This document shows, piece after piece, positions 1 to 6,209 of a stretch of DNA of 6,627 nt. Position 1 is the first letter of the stretch. Each line of letters opens with the position of its first letter. The position numbers and the translations under genes are program-made. The DNA is from Methanobacteriota archaeon (lineage in GTDB: Archaea; Thermoplasmatota; Poseidoniia; Poseidoniales; Poseidoniaceae). Under the pieces are notes generated by a model. The model ran no database searches. It saw only the letters and a list, made by a program, of their open reading frames with translations, and was not told where the DNA came from. The stretch is from assembly GCA_002719475.1 (NCBI GenBank), contig PBHQ01000016.1, forward strand, positions 21,560 to 28,186, written 5' to 3'.

Positions 1-239
1 AAGCTAGTAGATGGGCCAGATTGTATGGTGAGAGCCTAGCTCGAATCATTGTAGCAGTAATGCCTGAAAAACTCGAAGAATTCAAACAGGAAATGGATGG
101 CCATCATTATGTCGAATTAGGAAAAACAAACGATTCTAGTCATATAATCATCAAGGACGGTGGAGAAACATTGCTTGATGTGGATGTTGAAAGTGCTGCA
201 GAAGCATGGAAAGAGACATTCCCCGGGGGCGATTTCTGA
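1..239 (+). CDS. purL: Phosphoribosylformylglycinamidine synthase subunit PurL, C-terminal end (5' partial)
   Basis: This is the last 78 codons of a gene that enters from the left; the reading frame is open from base 3 and stops with TGA at 237-239. PurL is the ATP-dependent synthetase subunit of FGAM synthase: it converts FGAR to FGAM in purine biosynthesis using ammonia supplied by PurQ. The visible part fits the C-terminal subdomain of PurL: LYGESLARIIVAV matches the family's 'GES..R..V.V' strand, followed by a helix (MPEKLEEFKQEM), a short glycine-containing strand and the final 'LLDVDVESAAEAWKETFP', which resembles the usual 'L...V..L...W...LP' ending. The catalytic ATP-binding part lies outside the window. 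Identity rests on this tail plus the directly overlapping PurQ gene. No internal start codon should be taken as the gene start; the TTG at 21 lies within the conserved domain. Confidence 0.88.
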   Translation, partial: ASRWARLYGESLARIIVAVMPEKLEEFKQEMDGHHYVELGKTNDSSHIIIKDGGETLLDVDVESAAEAWKETFPGGDF

Positions 240-1159
240 TGGTTCATACGCCAAATGTTGCAGTACTCGCCGGCTTCGGCATAAATTGCGATCATGAGAC
301 TGCAGCAGTATTCAGGATTGCAGGAGCAAACCCCGAAAGAATACATGTTAACCATCTTGTTTCAGGGGAAAGAAACCTTTCAGAATTCCACATCCTTGCA
401 GTCCCTGGTGGGTTTTCATTTGGAGACCATCTCGGTAGTGGTAGATTACTTGGAAATAGGATGCGTTTCAGTCTTAGAGAACAACTATCTCAATTTGTAG
501 CTGAAGGTAAACCGATTATTGGAATCTGCAACGGTTTTCAGGTACTGGTTAAGACGGGTTTGTTACCCGGTAAAGAAATACCAGATTTTGAGCAGACAGC
601 ATCTCTTACTTTGAACAACAGCGGTCGTTATGAAGACCGCTGGGTAACTTTGGATTTTAACCAAGATAGCAATTGTATTTGGACTAAAGGCATTCAAAGA
701 ATGGAAGTACCAGTAAGGCATGGAGAGGGGAAATTTGTTACCCCTTCTGAGGAGATTCTTGACTCATTAGATGCCAATGGGCAATTGGTTTGCCGATATG
801 TAGACCCTTCTACTTCACCCGGAGAGGGTATCACAAACAACCCCTTGCCATTTCCAATTTGTCCTAATGGTAGTATGAGAAATATTGCTGGAATCAGCGA
901 CCCTACAGGGTTGATATTCGGTCTGATGCCCCATCCCGAAGCGATTTATGCACGTTGGTTGCACCCTCACTTCCGCCGTCAAGAACTTCCCGATGTAGAA
1001 CGTGCCCCCTCTCCATTTGGACACATCATTAGTGATGAGACAGAGACTGAAGAAAGCAACCGCCTGGCTAGAGACCGTGAAGCCGAACGATTAGTTTGGG
1101 AAGGAGAAGGTATGGTAATTTTCCATAATGCTGTTGAATATGTGAGAAATAATCTTTGA
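239..1159 (+). CDS. purQ: Phosphoribosylformylglycinamidine synthase subunit PurQ (glutaminase), long form
   Basis: This is the class I glutamine amidotransferase subunit of FGAM synthase; it hydrolyses glutamine and passes ammonia to PurL. From the ATG at 239 the protein has 306 residues. Visible features are the N-terminal strand and FGINCD segment (13-18), the oxyanion region PGGFSFGDHLGSG (56-68), the nucleophile elbow GICNGFQ with Cys97, the VRHGEGKF segment (159-166), NGSMRNIAGI (210-219), and the catalytic His232 and Glu234 in MPHPEA. The triad is intact. An upstream in-frame ATG at 206 would add 11 residues lying inside purL; the ATG at 239 overlaps the purL stop (TGATG) and places the first strand (NVAVLAGFG) where the family begins, so 239 is preferred. 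That overlap suggests translational coupling. Stand-alone PurQ is usually about 220-230 residues, so this one is about 80 longer; it resembles the glutaminase domain of large fused PurL proteins. Confidence 0.95.
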   Translation: MVHTPNVAVLAGFGINCDHETAAVFRIAGANPERIHVNHLVSGERNLSEFHILAVPGGFSFGDHLGSGRLLGNRMRFSLREQLSQFVAEGKPIIGICNGFQVLVKTGLLPGKEIPDFEQTASLTLNNSGRYEDRWVTLDFNQDSNCIWTKGIQRMEVPVRHGEGKFVTPSEEILDSLDANGQLVCRYVDPSTSPGEGITNNPLPFPICPNGSMRNIAGISDPTGLIFGLMPHPEAIYARWLHPHFRRQELPDVERAPSPFGHIISDETETEESNRLARDREAERLVWEGEGMVIFHNAVEYVRNNL

Positions 1160-1193
1160 GCAAGATTATCATAACACCCCCTTTCGCCGAAAC

Positions 1194-1937
1194 ATGGTTA
1201 CTGAGAAACTGTGGATGGACTCCATAGAGGCTTGCTATGAGACAGAATTTTCAGCAACCGTTCAGGCAATTGAAGAAGACAAGGTAACCTTGGACCGAAC
1301 CCTATTTTATCCAATTGGAGGAGGTCAGAATTGGGATCTTGGAAAATTAACTTGGGACGGTGGAGAATCCGAAGTGTCTGAAGTGCGTGGAAGAGATGAA
1401 ATTCAACACAGATTAGAGGAGGTGGGGGAGTTACAAGTTGGACAAATTGTCGAAGGCAAGATCGATTGGCAACGCAGGCATGCCCACATGCGTATGCATA
1501 CGACACAACATCTTGTTTCTGGTATAGTTTACGAGATGTTTCATGGAACTAGAACTGTGGGAAACCAAATCCACCATGACAGAAGCAGAATCGATTTCAA
1601 CCCGATTAAATTCGAGGAAGAAATGTTGAACAGAGTAATCACTCAAACAAATTCAGTCATCGAATCCGGACTCGATGTAGAATGTAGAATCATGACTAGA
1701 GAAGAAATCAATCGAATCATGCCCCCAGATCGGACAAATATGAACCTCTTACCTTCTTCTGTAAAGCAATTACGCGTAGTTAGAATTGGAGAGGATGTGG
1801 ATTTATGCCCCTGCGCGGGAACACATGTGCGTAATTTATCAGAAATCGGAGAAGTTAGATTGTTAGGTAAGAAATCCAAAGGTAAAGGGACACAAAGAGT
1901 CAGTTATACACTTAGCGGCCTTGGAGACCACCTTTGA
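1194..1937 (+). CDS. alaX: Alanyl-tRNA editing protein AlaX (AlaX-M type)
   Basis: This is a free-standing homologue of the alanyl-tRNA synthetase editing domain, 247 residues. AlaX proteins hydrolyse tRNA-Ala mischarged with serine or glycine in the cytoplasm. The order of motifs is diagnostic: FYPIGGGQ at 38-45 (the small N-terminal barrel found in AlaX-M and in AlaRS), the first zinc pair in HTTQH (His102 and His106), and the second pair in CPCAGTH (Cys207 and His211). A basic glycine/lysine-rich segment (KKSKGKGTQR, 226-235) near the end resembles the family's closing strand. It lacks the AlaRS aminoacylation domain and the C-terminal extension of AlaX-L. The ATG at 1194 is chosen because MVTEKLWMDS... 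aligns with the usual AlaX beginning; a second ATG at 1215 is possible. No Shine-Dalgarno sequence is seen. It lies 34 bp after purQ on the same strand, so it could be cotranscribed, though the functions are unrelated. Confidence 0.93.
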   Translation: MVTEKLWMDSIEACYETEFSATVQAIEEDKVTLDRTLFYPIGGGQNWDLGKLTWDGGESEVSEVRGRDEIQHRLEEVGELQVGQIVEGKIDWQRRHAHMRMHTTQHLVSGIVYEMFHGTRTVGNQIHHDRSRIDFNPIKFEEEMLNRVITQTNSVIESGLDVECRIMTREEINRIMPPDRTNMNLLPSSVKQLRVVRIGEDVDLCPCAGTHVRNLSEIGEVRLLGKKSKGKGTQRVSYTLSGLGDHL

Positions 1938-2681
1938 TTACAAATCTAAATCATCCTCAAAATCTTCTTCATTTCCATCCAAGATTTCGTCAACCAAATC
2001 CAGAGCCTTGCCCCAATCCTTTCGCGCCTTACTTCTTTTTTCAACCAATGAATCATCATCTATCACTCTAGATGCTACTGAATCAACCAACTCCCTGTCT
2101 TCTCCAACTCGATCCGATCTATCTGCCTTTGGAATTGGTCGATTAGGATTTGTTCTAGCGCCCGGCATAAAATCTTCAACAACAGGAAGGTTTGCACCAA
2201 ACCGTTCGATCTGTTCGGCATTAGGGGGGCGTTCCTTCCAAGGATTTCTATTAGCCACTTTTTGGATTACGGACCCTTTTTCCTTAGCGGCTTGCTCTGC
2301 AAATAGATTCCTTATGTCTTCGGTCGTAGTTTGTTTCGCAGGAGGGGCTAATAAACCAGCTAGAACTTGTAGCCTTCTTAACTCATCACCGTGCACCTCA
2401 TCATGATCCCATCTTTGTGGAGATGAAATCATCTGCAATAGTTCAAGGGCGAATTGAGCAAGAGGACTTTCTGAACCAAGCCCATCTACCTTTTTTCGTA
2501 ATTTAGCGTGATTATCTATACAACTTTTACAGCGTTTAGTGCCGGCAACATCGCGAGCATCGCAGAGTAAACAACAGGACTGGAACCCCATCTCTTGCAT
2601 TGCTCTTCGGGGTATAGCCATGTTGTTACCAGGGCTTTGGAAGAGGTCCATATCTATGGATTGAGTGGTAGTAGGCTTCAT
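1938..2681 (-). CDS. Uncharacterised protein with a CxxC-x10-CxxC zinc-finger-like motif and acidic tail
   Basis: I do not recognise the family. The 247-residue product has no signal peptide or membrane segment, so it is probably cytoplasmic. Near the N terminus are two CxxC pairs, CLLC (37-40) and CKSC (51-54), ten residues apart, with a further Cys36 and His58; this spacing suits one structural zinc site of treble-clef or zinc-ribbon type. The middle (70-135) is predicted helical by eye, the region 140-200 is rich in Pro, Asn and Arg and probably loosely ordered, and the protein ends in a strongly acidic stretch (232-247, nine Asp/Glu). The start is uncertain: in-frame ATGs at 2651, 2621, 2600 and 2591 all precede the cysteine motif. 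The stop codon directly abuts that of alaX, and the start is only 23 bp from the divergent protease gene. A nucleic-acid or protein-binding role is a guess from the motif alone. Confidence 0.8.
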   Translation of the reverse strand: MKPTTTQSIDMDLFQSPGNNMAIPRRAMQEMGFQSCCLLCDARDVAGTKRCKSCIDNHAKLRKKVDGLGSESPLAQFALELLQMISSPQRWDHDEVHGDELRRLQVLAGLLAPPAKQTTTEDIRNLFAEQAAKEKGSVIQKVANRNPWKERPPNAEQIERFGANLPVVEDFMPGARTNPNRPIPKADRSDRVGEDRELVDSVASRVIDDDSLVEKRSKARKDWGKALDLVDEILDGNEEDFEDDLDL

Positions 2682-2704
2682 GGCACACCCTTTACACCGC
2701 CTCT

Positions 2705-3601
2705 ATGATGGCGCCCAGTCCGAACCGAGACCCACGTGCTGGCCGTTTGGAAAATGACCCCTTCGATCGAGTACACAGAGTTCGTGTAGAACAGCCGCGC
2801 CAAGTCCACGCTCCAGATTTAAGCCAAGTTCTCCAGAGTCTATGGGGAATGGCACAAACACAACCAGTGCACCACCATAAAGGGCGACTTTGGCATTTTA
2901 GTGACGAGGAAAAGAAACACCTTATGTTGGCGACCGGAGCTTTCACTCTTGCACTCGGTTTTGTCATGGCTAATGGAGTAACAGGACTTCTTCAAATGGG
3001 ACTAATTTCATGGTTGGTTACAGTATTGATTATGATGCCACTTATGTTGATAGCAATAGGCCCAGCCTTTGTATTACATGAAATTGGACACAAATTAGTT
3101 GCTAAGCACTATGGGTGCTGGGCAGAATTTCGAGCAGATCCACAGGGTTTGAAATTTGGAGTCGCCCTTGCATTCATTCTAGGCTTCTTATTTATGGCGC
3201 CGGGGGCGGTAATGGTTGCAGGTAGAGTTCAAAGAAGGCAGAATGGTCATATTGCAGCAGCAGGGCCCTTAGTCAATCTAGGTTTATTTTTGATAGGTAT
3301 TCCATTAGGGGCGGCCCTACTTGTAGCGGTCGGCACCACCAATGCACCAATGCTTTCTTCAAATGGCATTTCTTTACCAGCCATGGTGTATTTTGGAATT
3401 ACATATTGGCTTACGGCAAACCTCATTCTTGGTCTATTCAACATGCTACCATTCGGCCCATTAGATGGGGTAAAAATCAAAGATTGGTCAGAACCAGCAT
3501 TTTGGGCATTGATTGCAGCCTTTGCAATACCAGGAGTTCTCTGGCTCGGAGGAACAATCAATGTCATGGGATGGGTAGTGGCTCTATCCGAATTGGTATG
3601 A
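2705..3601 (+). CDS. Peptidase M50 family (site-2 protease-like) integral membrane zinc metalloprotease
   Basis: This 298-residue multi-pass membrane protein has the S2P/M50 signatures. The zinc motif HEIGH lies at 125-129, inside a hydrophobic helix (about 98-128), with Glu126 as the expected catalytic residue. The second motif is AAAGPLVNLGL (184-194), and the third is NMLPFGPLDG (246-255), whose Asp254 is the expected third zinc ligand. About six hydrophobic segments can be seen (roughly 73-96, 98-128, 151-173, 184-212, 225-250 and 264-296). M50 proteases cleave within or near the membrane, often to release regulators; no substrate can be named here. No PDZ or CBS domain is present. Instead there is a hydrophilic, Arg/Pro/His-rich N-terminal tail of about 70 residues. 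ATG codons at 2705 and 2708 are adjacent and either could start the protein. The gene is divergent to the zinc-finger gene and convergent with the M28 lipoprotein. Confidence 0.9.
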   Translation: MMAPSPNRDPRAGRLENDPFDRVHRVRVEQPRQVHAPDLSQVLQSLWGMAQTQPVHHHKGRLWHFSDEEKKHLMLATGAFTLALGFVMANGVTGLLQMGLISWLVTVLIMMPLMLIAIGPAFVLHEIGHKLVAKHYGCWAEFRADPQGLKFGVALAFILGFLFMAPGAVMVAGRVQRRQNGHIAAAGPLVNLGLFLIGIPLGAALLVAVGTTNAPMLSSNGISLPAMVYFGITYWLTANLILGLFNMLPFGPLDGVKIKDWSEPAFWALIAAFAIPGVLWLGGTINVMGWVVALSELV

Positions 3602-3620
3602 TATCTACTCAAATTCAGGG

Positions 3621-3634
3621 CGGGGATTATCCCG
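3621..3634. other. Short hairpin between convergent genes
   Basis: The 34-bp gap between the M50 and M28 stop codons contains CGGGGATTATCCCG, which can form a four-base-pair G+C stem plus one G-T wobble around an ATTA loop. Its position, readable from both strands, would suit a bidirectional terminator, but there is no T-run on either side, and archaeal termination usually relies on T-runs. It may be chance. Confidence 0.25.
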
Positions 3635-3635
3635 A

Positions 3636-5288
3636 TCAGAGGTATGAATTCAATATTGGCTGGTGATCTAGATGCAAGAACATCATAGTTCCATACCAAG
3701 TCATCAAATCTACAGAATTAATGAGATTTTGCATTCCTGAAGCATAATCATTCTCCATCCAATATAACATTTCATCGATTGTATCACATGTTTGGTGATA
3801 GCAATCATATCCATCCACTAAACCGCCAAATCCAACCGTTACTGTATCAATTGCTTGGAAAGAAGCATGATCACTTCGTGCGGTTGTAGCCTCATTTATG
3901 ATTATTCCAGGTTCTCCAGCTTCAGCCCAAGCCTCATTTAATTCTCCATTAAGTACAGCTAATTGTTCCTCAACTCCTAATGCATCTCCTGCTAACCATT
4001 CGGCAAGATAGACCATTTTTGGCTGATTAATCACATCTTCTTCAGTGTCAGGGCCGATATATACTCTGAATGGCCAATTTTCCTGACTTGCCGGATAAGA
4101 ACCTGTTCCGTCAGGCCCCACCCTATCAGATGGAGTACCATTACCTGGCCAATTGACTCCTCCCATGTCTATATTTATGTAATTTGAAATTGTGATTCCA
4201 TCTGGAATATCTTCAACCCAAGCGATACTACCTCTTTTACCACCTTCTTCACTACTCCATAGACAAAAGACGATACCTCTTCTTGTGGGGATATCAAACA
4301 TTGCTTCAGCCATATTTAGTACTACAGAAGTTCCAACAGTGTTGTCATACGCACCGACGCGAGTTCCATAGCCTCTAGGGGCCCCCATATCTACAGGAGT
4401 GGGGGCAATAATAGGTGCAATATCAAAATGAGCACCAATCACCATCCACTCATCAGGATTTTCATAACCTTCTTTATATGCACAGATATTGTAAGCCTCA
4501 GGATTAGCCTCTATATATTGAAAACGATGTCTTTCTACATTTTCATATCCATATTCTGTAAATTCTTGAACTAGGAAATCTGCAGCATTCTCATAAGCAG
4601 GATTTCCTTGACCCGCCCATCTATTCAGATAACCTTTAGCCCCATCATATGGATCGGCAGATGGAGTTTCATCAGAAAGTACAGATAACATATTGTAAGT
4701 TTCCAAACCACTTACTATGCCAGTGCTATGTGACCCCCCGTCAGCAACAGAAACCCCCGCAGCGACTGGTCTAACTATAGAAGCACCTTTTACAGAAACA
4801 GCACCTCCCGTTTCAGTACTATTTGCTAATTGCAATAACCCCCCTTCGAATTCACTTTCAATAATTTCAATTCCTCGAGAGGCTTTCATTCCATTTTCAA
4901 TCCAAGTTTTCCATGAAACATTCCCCTCTCTAATTGGAAAATATTCTCTTCCCGGCTCACCAATTAATACAATAAATGAGTCAATACGTGGAGGGATAAG
5001 TATTACAATTTCATACTCTTCATTTTCACCTAAATCTAAAACAGTCCCATTTTGTATATATCCAGTGTTTGGTTGCAATACCAAATATGGAACTAATACC
5101 CGCATTGCTTCATCGGCTTTGAAGTAAACACTTTGAAAGATTCCTGCTGTTAGTGGATCAGGAGCAATAACGAGTGCATCTCCATTTACAAAATCATTAT
5201 CGTCATCATTACCAAAACAACCAGACATACTTGCTAGTATGAATAGCGACGCGAAGAACAATGCTCGTATGCCCGCATATCCACTCAT
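3636..5288 (-). CDS. Secreted lipoprotein with M28 family zinc peptidase domain
   Basis: The ATG at 5288 gives 550 residues beginning with a lipoprotein signal peptide: a short N-region with one Arg, a hydrophobic core (ALFFASLFILA) and lipobox ASMSGC with Cys24, followed by an Asp/Asn-rich linker. An ATG at 5309 (7 residues longer) or a TTG at 5327 (13 longer) is possible, but both give a poorer signal peptide. Residues about 35-180 form a strand-rich region of unknown type. The peptidase domain occupies about 215-540 and has the complete M28 metal set: His287 in GAHFD, Asp315 in AYDNT, the SSEEGG pair Glu347/Glu348, Asp374 in NIDMGG and His474 in RSDHASF, plus the family's late YHQTCDT segment (497-503). 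Such enzymes are two-zinc aminopeptidases or carboxypeptidases; here it would digest peptides at the cell surface. Substrate preference cannot be read. It converges with the M50 gene (34-bp gap). Confidence 0.92.
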   Translation of the reverse strand: MSGYAGIRALFFASLFILASMSGCFGNDDDNDFVNGDALVIAPDPLTAGIFQSVYFKADEAMRVLVPYLVLQPNTGYIQNGTVLDLGENEEYEIVILIPPRIDSFIVLIGEPGREYFPIREGNVSWKTWIENGMKASRGIEIIESEFEGGLLQLANSTETGGAVSVKGASIVRPVAAGVSVADGGSHSTGIVSGLETYNMLSVLSDETPSADPYDGAKGYLNRWAGQGNPAYENAADFLVQEFTEYGYENVERHRFQYIEANPEAYNICAYKEGYENPDEWMVIGAHFDIAPIIAPTPVDMGAPRGYGTRVGAYDNTVGTSVVLNMAEAMFDIPTRRGIVFCLWSSEEGGKRGSIAWVEDIPDGITISNYINIDMGGVNWPGNGTPSDRVGPDGTGSYPASQENWPFRVYIGPDTEEDVINQPKMVYLAEWLAGDALGVEEQLAVLNGELNEAWAEAGEPGIIINEATTARSDHASFQAIDTVTVGFGGLVDGYDCYHQTCDTIDEMLYWMENDYASGMQNLINSVDLMTWYGTMMFLHLDHQPILNSYL

Positions 5289-5392
5289 GACCGGCGCAGA
5301 TAACCACATATGTTGAATCTGTTGCAATCAAGGTCAAGCAGATTTGGAAGCATTACTCTTAAGACCCAACAAGTGTAACTAGTATTGAGAAC

Positions 5393-5506
5393 ATGGATAA
5401 GAAGCGTAAATTGGCGGAAAAGGAGCGCGGAAACAATTTCTTGTGGGCGCGCTACATTATCCCAGATCCTGTGGATCAGGTAAAAACGCCGATATTAGAA
5501 GGTTGA
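5393..5506 (+). CDS. Candidate small protein, 37 residues
   Basis: An ATG at 5393 opens a 37-codon frame ending in TGA at 5504. The product starts with a highly charged segment (MDKKRKLAEKERGNN) and ends with FLWARYIIPDPVDQVKTPI and a short tail; it has no membrane segment or signal peptide. I know no family for it. Support is contextual: it fills the gap between the M28 lipoprotein and the cupredoxin-like gene, starts about 105 bp from the divergent M28 start (room for two promoters), and stops 16 bp before the convergent stop of the next gene. A weak AT element (CTCTTAAG, 5356-5363) lies about 33 bp upstream. An alternative is that the segment is non-coding, since it also contains an imperfect inverted repeat at 5462-5480. 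Confidence 0.42.
   Translation: MDKKRKLAEKERGNNFLWARYIIPDPVDQVKTPILEG
5462..5480. repeat. Imperfect inverted repeat inside the small ORF
   Basis: CCAGATCCTGTGGATCAGG pairs as CC-A-GATCC / GGATC-A-GG around a TGT loop, giving seven base pairs with one A-A mismatch. A run of five A follows after one T. It could be an RNA hairpin or a coincidence of the coding sequence; nothing else supports a function. Confidence 0.3.
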
Positions 5507-5522
5507 GTATAATTTTACACAC

Positions 5523-6149
5523 TCATTCACTATTCGGTTTTACTATAATTAGTAAAATCAGAATTAATGCCATTACGGCAGTACTTACTCCAGAAATAAG
5601 CAATAAGTCCTTTGCTGTTAAAGATGTAAAAATCCCCTCTGAATCAGAAATCTCTTTTGGACTATCATCATTACTTTCACCATATTTCGCCCCAATTTGC
5701 GGCAAAGACTCATCCGGATGAATATCTTCTGTGACAATAATTGTACCATTATACACAGTCCCATTTGATAATAAATCTTGATACTCATATACCCCTACGC
5801 CGAATGTACCATTAAACCAAACCAAAAAAGTCACATTACATTCACTAGTATTATTCACACCAGTTTGATTACATTCTGGCACCAATTCACCAGAATCCCA
5901 GTCATTAGACCCATTGAATAACCCATCTCCATCTCCATCATAGACGATACGATGGGTGATATTCTCATTCGAATCCACATTATGCCAAATCACAGAATCA
6001 TTGTACACTATCTGAGAACTATTTGGAGTCAGCCCAGTCTCTTTAATGACGACCGTAAAAGTATCAGCGGAATGTGCTTGAACATTAGCCGATAGCAAAA
6101 CTATGGAGGCCAGAATAAAAATTTGTATAGAATTCAGCGTCCCCATCAT
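5523..6149 (-). CDS. Exported, membrane-anchored cupredoxin-like protein, apparently without copper ligands
   Basis: From the ATG at 6149 the protein has 208 residues. It has a Sec signal peptide (hydrophobic SIQIFILASIVLLSA, likely cleavage after NVQA at 22-25), an extracellular domain of about 110 residues, an acidic linker and a C-terminal membrane helix (about 183-203) ending in KPNSE. The domain reads like a plastocyanin/halocyanin-type fold: VYNDSVIWHNVD (48-59), THRI (65-68) at the place of the first copper-ligand His, and GVYEYQDLL...NGTIIV (119-139) at the end. In true blue-copper proteins that last stretch holds the Cys, His and Met ligands; here those places appear to be Asp, Ser and Tyr. 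Two cysteines (93 and 104) may form a disulfide. About eleven N-x-S/T sequons crowd residues 43-136. DGDGDG (71-76) looks like a calcium loop. A TTG at 6158 and an ATG at 6146 are alternative starts. Function unknown; adhesion or scaffolding is a guess. Confidence 0.8.
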   Translation of the reverse strand: MMGTLNSIQIFILASIVLLSANVQAHSADTFTVVIKETGLTPNSSQIVYNDSVIWHNVDSNENITHRIVYDGDGDGLFNGSNDWDSGELVPECNQTGVNNTSECNVTFLVWFNGTFGVGVYEYQDLLSNGTVYNGTIIVTEDIHPDESLPQIGAKYGESNDDSPKEISDSEGIFTSLTAKDLLLISGVSTAVMALILILLIIVKPNSE

Positions 6150-6169
6150 TTCTTCCAAATGTTCATTAC

Positions 6170-6181
6170 AAATAAATAAAT
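6170..6181 (-). promoter_or_regulatory. Possible box A (TATA) of the cupredoxin-like gene
   Basis: On the minus strand this reads TTTATTTATTTG, centred about 27 bp upstream of the ATG at 6149. That is the usual spacing of an archaeal TATA box for a leaderless or nearly leaderless transcript, and no clear Shine-Dalgarno sequence precedes the start apart from a GGAAG very close to it. This is inference from composition and spacing only. Confidence 0.4.
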
Positions 6182-6209
6182 CAGCATTAAATCTTCAAAA
6201 CCGTTAATT

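Noticed and set aside
206..238. Upstream in-frame ATG giving PurQ eleven extra residues
   Set aside because: It lies inside the conserved end of purL, and the added residues precede the first strand of the glutaminase fold; the ATG at 239 overlapping the purL stop is the natural start.
1163..1174. AT-rich GATTATCATAAC about 26 bp before alaX as a box A
   Set aside because: The spacing fits a leaderless promoter, but the match is weak and the 34-bp gap also allows cotranscription with purQ, so it was not listed as a feature.
1921..2406. 161-codon plus-strand open frame, very Ser-rich
   Set aside because: It is antisense to the zinc-finger-like gene, its Ser/Phe-rich product reflects the reversed Asp/Glu/Lys codons, and it shares bases with the end of alaX.
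3247..3699. 150-codon minus-strand open frame across the end of the M50 gene
   Set aside because: It overlaps conserved M50 motifs on the other strand and also the end of the M28 gene; its product looks like a shadow translation.
4717..5127. 136-codon plus-strand open frame within the M28 gene
   Set aside because: It is antisense to a gene whose product has a full signal peptide and all catalytic residues; the product has no recognisable features.
5289..5327. TTG start at 5327 and ATG at 5309 for the M28 lipoprotein
   Set aside because: They put extra residues before the basic N-region and hydrophobic core; the ATG at 5288 gives the better signal peptide, although 5309 cannot be excluded.
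5443..5721. 92-codon plus-strand open frame overlapping the end of the cupredoxin-like gene
   Set aside because: It runs antisense through the membrane anchor of a gene with a clear domain layout, and it overlaps the 37-residue candidate in another frame.
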